This document shows, in pieces, positions 26,940 through 32,794 of a DNA stretch of 64,000 nucleotides. The position numbers and the translations under genes are program-made. Position 1 is the first letter of the stretch. Every line of letters begins with the position of its first letter. The stretch is from Butyricimonas synergistica DSM 23225 (lineage in GTDB: Bacteria > Bacteroidota > Bacteroidia > Bacteroidales > Marinifilaceae), in NCBI RefSeq assembly GCF_000379665.1, contig NZ_KB903373.1, positions 62,001-126,000 on the forward strand, in the 5' to 3' direction. The notes below the pieces were generated by a model. The model did no database searches. It had not been told where the DNA came from and worked only from the letters and a program-made list of their open reading frames with translations.

Positions 26940-26970
26940 CAAATATACGATGAAGTATGGATAAAACAAA
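26940..26970 (-). promoter_or_regulatory. Complete Bacteroidota promoter for the DUF6266 operon
   Basis: Minus strand: TTTG at 26970-26967, a 19-bp spacer, then TATATTTG at 26947-26940. Both elements and the spacing fit the TTTG-N19-TAnnTTTG consensus. Transcription would begin about 200 bp before the first DUF6266 start. Confidence 0.65.
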
Positions 26971-27426
26971 ATAAATTTCAAAATATTTTCAAAATTCGTG
27001 CAAACCGTTGTGCACGAGAGTCTGATTCCGGAAAGATTGATTCTTGTTTGGCTATATCCCGAATTTTCCCTAATATTGTATCGTGAACTAAAAGTAGAAC
27101 TTAAATAGAAGTATCAAGAAACAGACATTTTGAACTAAAATATTGTTGAACGGACAGGATATTATTCTACATTGCAAAATCTGGTACATTTTAATCATCA
27201 TGAATAATAAGCCGAAGCACGTTCCACACCCCTCCGGGCGTGGATTGTTTTCGCTTTCATGATGATGGGTTTACCAGAACCTTGCATGTGGGAAGGGTTA
27301 GCAATTTCACGCTCTCTTTTTATCCTCCCGCTTGGAAACATGATAAACAGTACCGTGAAAGTTCGTATCGGAAGGCTCGTTCGCGATAAAATGTTACTTT
27401 TGCCACACGGCTACCCCGGATGAACG
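26971..27426. other. Non-coding stretch between divergent promoters
   Basis: No convincing gene. A small hairpin TCGTGCA/TGCACGA (26996-27002, 27011-27017) and a CCAC...GTGG stem in a GC-richer patch near 27215-27235 are the only structures noticed. Base composition varies from AT-rich to balanced. Confidence 0.5.
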
Positions 27427-27457
27427 TTTGCTGTATAGTGAAAATTAATTACATTTG
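27427..27457 (+). promoter_or_regulatory. Complete Bacteroidota promoter for a structured RNA
   Basis: TTTG (27427-27430), 19-bp spacer, TACATTTG (27450-27457): exact consensus elements and spacing. Transcription would start near 27464, about 280 bp before the next start codon. Confidence 0.65.
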
Positions 27458-27463
27458 TAGCCT

Positions 27464-27693
27464 TGCTTGGGATTAATCCCGGGTAATGAAATGTGAAATA
27501 ATTGAAGCGTTTAGTTTTATCCTTGTTTTGAAAATCGCCAATTTTTAGCACAATAGGATAGGCAGTACAAACGTTCATGCTTGCCATATAGACATTCTCT
27601 ATATATGGTTTAGCGTGGGGTAGCTGTTTATTTTTGTGCGGGTGTTTGGCGATACCTCAAAACAGATAAACTGAAAGTTCCCACGCTTTTCTA
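27464..27693 (+). ncRNA. Candidate structured non-coding RNA (possibly 6S-like) or long leader
   Basis: Directly behind the promoter at 27427-27457 lies a chain of stems. GAAgCGTTT (27504-27512) pairs with AAACGTTC (27569-27576), with TATCCT/AGGATA (27518-27523, 27555-27560) nested inside. CCATATA/TATATGG pair at 27584-27590 and 27602-27608. AGCGTGGG/CCCACGCT pair at 27612-27619 and 27680-27687, with CTGTTT/AAACAG (27624-27629, 27660-27665) nested, followed by TTTTCT. The last stem plus T-rich end looks like a 3' terminus, giving about 230 nt. The rod-like shape and size are compatible with a 6S-type RNA, but I cannot confirm the family. It could instead be the leader of the gene at 27747. 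Confidence 0.5.
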
Positions 27694-27746
27694 ATATTAA
27701 ATAGTCACCTCTCGGGGAGCTTGTGGTGCGATAATTTTACGCAACT

Positions 27747-29117
27747 ATGAGAAAGGTATTGGCGTTGTGTTTCAGTTTGTTACTGGATGTTTTCGCGTTC
27801 TCGCAAGAGAATGAGCCACGGTTTGTTACGGACACGATTCTTGTCGTTGATACCGTGAAAATCCAAAGCCTGATAGCCGAAAAGGTCGTGCGGGAAACAG
27901 ATTCCCTTCGGGCTTTGTTTGCCGAGTGCGAGCGAATCGTGGAGATTGCTAAAAACGGGGGAATCACCCCGTGCGAAAATGACGTTCAACTTTCAATCGT
28001 GAAAGAAGTGGGTCGTTCTGGAAAATTTAAAACACACCTGAAAGCTCGGGATACACATCTTGAATATCGGCTTCAGAAAGAAGTAGAGCAACTTAACGAG
28101 CAGCTTCGGAAAACTTTTGGTAAAAAGGGTAAAGAACAAATTCGGGCAAATATCGAGGCTAAAGAAAATGAACTCGCGCTTCTGCATGTGAATTATGACA
28201 AGAATCCGGTCATCACTCCCGACGTGGCGGACTACATCGGCTATTACAGGCAAAAGGTACAAGCTCTGGTAGAGCGTGACGAAGAAATGCTCAAGAGCAA
28301 GGATTTTGTCACCGCGTATAGAAAATTATTCAATTTAAAAGCGAAAAGTTCTTCCCAGGTAGACGATCTCCCCCGAAAGTCGCTTGTCCGCCAGATACCC
28401 AACCCGAATCATCCGGATAATCTCACCGCGGAGCAGAAAGAAGCACTGGAGTTGAAACGTCAAACCCAAGGTTGGGAATGGGCAAACGAAGAATTGCCGA
28501 GAAAAACGGAAACGTATCCCGATGAAGTTTCATACAAATACAGTGATTCCCACCCGGAATACAAAATCGTGGGCTTGTACGGGGAGCCTGAAGGGGTATT
28601 TAAAGATAAAAAATTGATCCGTGTACTTTCCCTGACTCGTAACCATATGAATTATAGTTACTACGGATCCAAAGTATTCAACGAGATTTACAAGCAAGAT
28701 TATTTAGCGAACAAGTACAATATAAAATCCGAATCAGCCGATGTCCAGAAATGCCTTAAAATTAAATTCGGTTTGGATGAAGCAGATTTGAAATCGGGGC
28801 TAAAGTTAGCGGAATTGGACTTGGCTTACAATGCGGCGAAGACAGCAGAGGAACGAGGAAAAATCAGACAACAAGCAGTTGCTCTCTTCTTTAAGGCATA
28901 CTCTCAAGCGGTCAATGAAACCGCCGGCCGCTTCATCAAGCAATTGGAATCAGACCACCAGGATGATTTGCGCAAAATCAAAAGCATAGACCGGGTAAGT
29001 GATTTAGAGTTCGATGTCGTATTCATGAACAAAGAAGATAGAATAACTTACACGGTTAGATTTACTTTCTTTCAAGTAAAAGATTTCGGTTTGGATTTTA
29101 AGATCACGTTAATGTAA
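27747..29117 (+). CDS. Secreted protein of unknown function with coiled-coil region
   Basis: A 456-aa protein with a probable signal peptide (MRKVLALCFSLLLDVFAFSQ). Then follows a Val/Asp/Thr-rich start (FVTDTILVVDTVKIQ), a charged helical, coiled-coil-like region (about 95-150: LQKEVEQLNEQLRKTFGKKG) and a mixed C-terminal region with QTQGWEWANEELPRKTETYP near residue 235. I do not recognise a family or catalytic motif. The C-terminal strands (YTVRFTFFQVKDFGLDFKI) may be a small beta domain. Stop and next start are 11 bp apart, so it is co-transcribed with the zinc-ribbon membrane protein. Confidence 0.75.
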   Translation: MRKVLALCFSLLLDVFAFSQENEPRFVTDTILVVDTVKIQSLIAEKVVRETDSLRALFAECERIVEIAKNGGITPCENDVQLSIVKEVGRSGKFKTHLKARDTHLEYRLQKEVEQLNEQLRKTFGKKGKEQIRANIEAKENELALLHVNYDKNPVITPDVADYIGYYRQKVQALVERDEEMLKSKDFVTAYRKLFNLKAKSSSQVDDLPRKSLVRQIPNPNHPDNLTAEQKEALELKRQTQGWEWANEELPRKTETYPDEVSYKYSDSHPEYKIVGLYGEPEGVFKDKKLIRVLSLTRNHMNYSYYGSKVFNEIYKQDYLANKYNIKSESADVQKCLKIKFGLDEADLKSGLKLAELDLAYNAAKTAEERGKIRQQAVALFFKAYSQAVNETAGRFIKQLESDHQDDLRKIKSIDRVSDLEFDVVFMNKEDRITYTVRFTFFQVKDFGLDFKITLM

Positions 29118-29128
29118 AACATAATATT

Positions 29129-29905
29129 ATGGGTGAAACAAAACAATGTCCGTATTGTGGAGAAGAGATTCTTATCGCGGCAAAAAAATGTAAACATTGT
29201 GGGGAATGGTTAACTAGCGAAGTACCCCTAACGGGACAATCCGGTAATACAACTTCTGAAGTAGAAAATGTTTTGACAAAAGAGGAGAAAGCTTTACAAC
29301 TTCCTAAAAGCAGTAAATTATGGGGATGGTTTATTGGAATTCTAACAATTGGTGTTGTTAGATCATTGTTAAATGCAAAATCTATTAGAGATGGATACTT
29401 TGATACTTTGGATGCAACATGGGATTTTATCTTGTTTTGGGGATTCTTGCTTTTATTACAATACATGAAAAATTTCGAGCAAAAAATACCGTTACTGAAG
29501 TTCTTGCCTTGGTGTTTTTTGTTATCTGGAATAGGGACAATTATTTTTACTGACGAATTTTTTGACGATGTTAACGTAGGAGCGGTATTTGTTATAATGA
29601 TGTTGCTAATAGGAATCATTGTTTACGAGTTTTATATCGCCAGACAGCTATCGAAGTTTACAGGAGAGCCGACAGGAGGAATTAAAACATTGGGTGAATT
29701 TATGTTTATAAGTTGTCTGTTCGAGGTCATGGAGTTTTTTTCTTCACTTTTTATAGAAAATGAATCTGTATTGGCGATGGTACCGCTATTTGGTATTACT
29801 CTGTCATTTGTTACTTGTATTTTATTGCTGAGAGTATTTCGTAAAGCCCGTCAATATAATGAACAACATTTTGGCATTAAATCCAAGTCAACGGCAACGG
29901 ATTGA
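29129..29905 (+). CDS. Zinc-ribbon membrane protein of unknown function
   Basis: A 258-aa protein. The N-terminus is a zinc ribbon with two CxxC knuckles (CPYC at 7-10 and CKHC at 22-25), followed by a linker and about five or six hydrophobic helices (for example WDFILFWGFLLLLQYM, AVFVIMMLLIGIIVYEFYIA, LFGITLSFVTCILLLRVF). This layout (zinc-ribbon head, membrane tail) is common in Bacteroidota proteins of unknown function. It follows the secreted protein by 11 bp. The gene is AT-richer than the DUF6266 and SusCD genes around it. Confidence 0.8.
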   Translation: MGETKQCPYCGEEILIAAKKCKHCGEWLTSEVPLTGQSGNTTSEVENVLTKEEKALQLPKSSKLWGWFIGILTIGVVRSLLNAKSIRDGYFDTLDATWDFILFWGFLLLLQYMKNFEQKIPLLKFLPWCFLLSGIGTIIFTDEFFDDVNVGAVFVIMMLLIGIIVYEFYIARQLSKFTGEPTGGIKTLGEFMFISCLFEVMEFFSSLFIENESVLAMVPLFGITLSFVTCILLLRVFRKARQYNEQHFGIKSKSTATD

Positions 29906-29992
29906 AATTGGATATAATTATAAGGTCAAGTTGATAAAATAAACAATAAATACAAATTCATTTTTTATCGTCATATTAATAATCATTTTTCT

Positions 29993-31309
29993 ATGAATAG
30001 ACTATTTTTATTTATCTTTTCTTTTGCTGTGTTCTATGCTTGCAGTAAGGATGATAATTCAACAGGTCGCTACTTGGAAAAAGCGACCGTGAAAGGAGCA
30101 ACTGCCATTTACCAGAGCGGGGGGAGTGCCGGGCGGGCAACCACCGAGGAAGTTCGACGCTACATGACCATTGACGACAAGGGCACCGTTCGTCCCATCC
30201 GCTTCATCACCGAAAGCGGTGATACCGTGGATATGAATATCGAATGTGTCAGGGACTTGGATTCCCGCTATCTTTTGATGCAAGGGGGATTCCGGTTTAA
30301 TAAAGATGTGTACTTCAAGTTTCTGTTCGTGAACAAGGAAACGGAAGCACTCTATGCTCTGAACTTTCGGGATGTTGGTTACATGGTTTCGGATAAACCC
30401 GCTTATTCTGACGACAACGGGAATATATACACGGAATTTGACGGTGAGCTTTACAAATTCAATGTTTCCGACCCGAACAACATCACCATGGAACAATACC
30501 TTCCGAGTGAACAATATAAATATGGGAATAATAATGGCGTGGATATAGCGGTAAGTAAAAACGGATTATTACTGTTTGGTGATTATGATTTCAGCAAAAA
30601 AATCAAATGTCCGGGAAGTCGTATTTATAAAATGGACGACTTTTTCCGCCAGGAATTGGGTGAAGGAAACGAGAATCGGTATCTTGATTTTAGAATATTT
30701 CCTGTAGAGAAAACGTTTTATGCCGTGGTGAGTTTCTCTAATTCGTCAGGGGTAGGGGGGAGTGAATATCAAAAATATTTGGTAGAATTAAATCTAATCG
30801 GCAACAACGAATTGACGTTGGCTGTTCTGCAAGAAGCCTATTTCGGGAAAGACGAAACAATAAATTTTATAGATAGGCTTGACTACAATCCCGTGCGGAA
30901 AACTTACGAGGGGGGTATTGGGGATCCGGCAGAGCGAAAAGATTTTATCTGGGATTACGATCCAAAAACAAATACATTGACCAAAACCGCTTACGTTCGA
31001 CCTGTCAATAGTCCTGACGGTAGTTCAGCCCAATCCATTTGGTACCGCTCTTATGAAAAAGAAGGATGTTACGAGTCCTATCGCTTGGCGGATTACTCGA
31101 AAGGCTGCGAGGTCGACTTGAAAGCCCACGGCGTGGATGAAGTGTACGATGTCGTGTTCAATCCCTCGCGAGAAGGATTTACTTTCACCGGGTTCCGTTA
31201 TTCCGACAGTAAGAATGTCATCGGCAAAGTCGAGGAGAATGGTGACGTCACCATCAATGAAGACACCAAATCTTCTTCCAAGATAACGACTCTTTTATTG
31301 CTGAATTAA
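29993..31309 (+). CDS. Lipoprotein of unknown function, probably beta-propeller-like
   Basis: A 438-aa protein with lipoprotein signal MNRLFLFIFSFAVFYAC followed by SKDD, an acidic post-lipobox stretch seen in surface-exported Bacteroidota lipoproteins. The body has repeated strand-rich blocks with the pattern of reading-and-display propellers (SKNGLLLFGDYDFSKK, YDPKTNTLTKTAYVRP, DVVFNPSREGFTFTGFRY), but no family is recognised. A long palindrome begins 7 bp after the stop and may end the transcript. Confidence 0.8.
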   Translation: MNRLFLFIFSFAVFYACSKDDNSTGRYLEKATVKGATAIYQSGGSAGRATTEEVRRYMTIDDKGTVRPIRFITESGDTVDMNIECVRDLDSRYLLMQGGFRFNKDVYFKFLFVNKETEALYALNFRDVGYMVSDKPAYSDDNGNIYTEFDGELYKFNVSDPNNITMEQYLPSEQYKYGNNNGVDIAVSKNGLLLFGDYDFSKKIKCPGSRIYKMDDFFRQELGEGNENRYLDFRIFPVEKTFYAVVSFSNSSGVGGSEYQKYLVELNLIGNNELTLAVLQEAYFGKDETINFIDRLDYNPVRKTYEGGIGDPAERKDFIWDYDPKTNTLTKTAYVRPVNSPDGSSAQSIWYRSYEKEGCYESYRLADYSKGCEVDLKAHGVDEVYDVVFNPSREGFTFTGFRYSDSKNVIGKVEENGDVTINEDTKSSSKITTLLLLN

Positions 31310-31315
31310 CGCAGT

Positions 31316-31449
31316 CTTCCCCGTCCGTTCCGGCTCTCAAGTATTGATTGCCTATTGATCAAGTATTGACTAACTATTGTATATGCAATTCATGGTCAAT
31401 AGTTAGTCAATACCTAATCAATAGATAAGAGCCGGGATAGACGGGGAAG
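31316..31449. repeat. 134-bp palindrome built from 11-bp-phased TATTGA words
   Basis: Centred at 31382.5. The outer arms CTTCCCCGTC (31316-31325) and GACGGGGAAG (31440-31449) are perfect inverts, as are CCGGCTCT (31330-31337) and AGAGCCGG (31428-31435). Between them TATTGA occurs at 31342, 31353 and 31364 (TATTGT at 31375), exactly 11 bp apart. The inverse TCAATA occurs at 31396, 31407 and 31418, also 11 bp apart. Because of the periodicity the arms can pair in shifted registers, for example 17 perfect pairs between 31363-31379 and 31397-31413. Confidence 0.92.
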
Positions 31450-31474
31450 TGGTGGATAAAACAAGAATTATCAT

Positions 31475-31482
31475 TATATTTG
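31475..31482 (+). promoter_or_regulatory. -7 promoter element for the gene at 31542
   Basis: TATATTTG, exact TAnnTTTG, 59 bp before the chosen start. Its position inside the longer GTG-started frame rules against a start at 31449. Confidence 0.5.
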
Positions 31483-31541
31483 TTTCGCGAGCGGGGAGTA
31501 GGCGGAAAAGATTGTTGAATGGAATATTGAATGCTGGAAAA

Positions 31542-32219
31542 ATGACAATGTTGCAGAAGGTATTAAAGGAAGTGGATAGCATCACGGAGAGTAACGCTGA
31601 CGAGGTTTTCGGGAGTATTGCGAAACAACTTTTTCGAGGTTTTTGTATCGACCAGGGGGGCGTGAAATATCGTTTCCTCGAGATAGAATTTTATTACTTC
31701 AGTCCGGTTCATAAAGATCTTTTGGAGTCTTGTGAGCGTCCTTTCGTTTATGCTCGAAATAGCGAGAAGACAGGTACATTTTTAGTGCATTCTAGTGGTT
31801 TAGATATTTGTTTCGAGGGAGAAGTGAAAGCTGACGGGGTAGATTCGCGAGGAGGAGGTATATTGATTCGTTCTTTGCTTCGGATTGACAAGAATGATCA
31901 GAGTGCTGTGGTTACCGGTCCTTGGGATTGTATGGATGCCTTGATAAATTACACGAACGGGGAGAATTTCCCGAGAATTGTAGCATTGGAGAATATCAAT
32001 GATAACGTGAGTTGCCGGAGCGCACGGCGCTATAATGATAAAAGCACGTTGAAGGAGAATAGATATTGTTTTTATGATGGACAGTATGTTGATGAAGAGA
32101 GGAATTATTGGGTTCTTGATAACCAAAAACTTGAACGGTACGACCCGGTAACGAGGGGGACGAAGCCGGAATATCACGAGAAGCCGTGGAAACGAAAGGA
32201 CAAGTCATTAAGAATGTAG
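31542..32219 (+). CDS. Hypothetical protein
   Basis: A 225-aa soluble protein from the ATG at 31542 (MTMLQKVLKEVDSI), chosen because an upstream GTG frame overlaps both the palindrome and the promoter element. It contains FLEIEFYYFSPVHKDLL and GGGILIRSLLRID, whose order recalls the E-x-E-x-Y and I-R-x-L blocks of alkylpurine DNA glycosylases; I regard this only as a weak hint. The C-terminus is rich in Lys/Arg/Pro (EKPWKRKDKSLRM). Its 3' end overlaps the convergent DUF3791-like gene by 12 bp. Confidence 0.65.
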   Translation: MTMLQKVLKEVDSITESNADEVFGSIAKQLFRGFCIDQGGVKYRFLEIEFYYFSPVHKDLLESCERPFVYARNSEKTGTFLVHSSGLDICFEGEVKADGVDSRGGGILIRSLLRIDKNDQSAVVTGPWDCMDALINYTNGENFPRIVALENINDNVSCRSARRYNDKSTLKENRYCFYDGQYVDEERNYWVLDNQKLERYDPVTRGTKPEYHEKPWKRKDKSLRM

Positions 32220-32468
32220 TGTTTTCTCCCCGTATTCTCGTATGAATTCATCCGCGATATAGAGATTCCCGTACAGGTAAAGCCCGGTATCTTTGTCATG
32301 CAGGTCGGCGCAGGTTTTGCTCTCGTAGAATAATTGTAATGCCCTGACTGGGGTGATTTCCAAACGTTTTGATAGTTCGGCGGATATGATACCGATGCGG
32401 CTACTTAATATCATTTCTTGAATTTCCGGTGACTTTGCCGGGTCATTCTGCAGGTTCGGTTCTTTCAT
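32208..32468 (-). CDS. DUF3791-like small protein
   Basis: An 86-aa helical protein with the DUF3791 layout: SAELSKRLEITPVRALQLFYESKT near the middle and LYLYGNLYIADEFIREYG at the end. DUF3791 genes in gut bacteria often neighbour DUF3990 genes in cassettes suspected to be toxin-antitoxin-like. No DUF3990 gene is seen here. It overlaps the preceding gene by 26 bp, so translation is coupled. Confidence 0.72.
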   Translation of the reverse strand: MKEPNLQNDPAKSPEIQEMILSSRIGIISAELSKRLEITPVRALQLFYESKTCADLHDKDTGLYLYGNLYIADEFIREYGEKTLHS

Positions 32469-32703
32469 TTTTACCCTCCCATGTCGTTAAACATTCTACC
32501 ATATTATCAGTCACGTGCTCCCGGCTTTCTGTGCGGAGTGTATCATAGTAGGGGAGAATATAATTTTCAATCATATTCACGTGTTTCATACGGGCAAATA
32601 CTTCTTGGTAAGGAATTCCAAGTCTGCGGGCAACTCCTTCGATACAAGAAGCGACGAATGATAGCATCAGTTCGGTATGCGATAATTCTATTAAATTTTT
32701 CAT
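32443..32703 (-). CDS. Small helical protein, partner of the DUF3791-like gene
   Basis: An 86-aa protein from the ATG at 32703 (MKNLIELSHTELMLSFVASC), placed 21 bp after an exact promoter element; a longer frame would extend through that element. It is helical (VARRLGIPYQEVFARMKHVN, then ILPYYDTLRTESREHVTDNM) and resembles the second small protein of DUF3791/DUF3990-type cassettes. Function unknown. The product ends in a charged tail overlapping the next gene. Confidence 0.7.
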   Translation of the reverse strand: MKNLIELSHTELMLSFVASCIEGVARRLGIPYQEVFARMKHVNMIENYILPYYDTLRTESREHVTDNMVECLTTWEGKNERTEPAE

Positions 32704-32723
32704 TGAATATGTGTTTGCACTAA

Positions 32724-32731
32724 CAAAAATA
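32724..32731 (-). promoter_or_regulatory. -7 promoter element for the small-protein pair
   Basis: Minus strand TATTTTTG, exact TAnnTTTG, 21 bp before the start at 32703. It directly abuts the T tract of the lon terminator. Confidence 0.5.
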
Positions 32732-32736
32732 CAAAA

Positions 32737-32768
32737 AATCTCGTGTGTTTGGTAATTCACACGAGATT
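32737..32768 (-). terminator. Rho-independent terminator of lon
   Basis: AATCTCGTGTG (32737-32747) pairs perfectly with CACACGAGATT (32758-32768). On the minus strand, after the lon stop, the 11-bp stem is followed by a run of T residues. Confidence 0.85.
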
Positions 32769-32794
32769 CTTTAGGAAGAACTGTCGGGGCAATT

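Noticed and set aside
27600-27607. TATATATG as a second promoter inside the structured RNA
   Set aside because: It only partly fits TAnnTTTG and is part of a CCATATA/TATATGG stem, so a pairing role explains it better.
27464-27693. tmRNA, RNase P RNA or SRP RNA
   Set aside because: None of their conserved words (tmRNA 3' tRNA-like end with CCA, RNase P AGAGGAAAGTCC, SRP GGNRA helix 8) were seen in the region.
31449-31541. GTG start extending the 31542 gene upstream
   Set aside because: The extension overlaps the end of the palindrome and an exact promoter element, and encodes a segment without similarity to a signal or domain.
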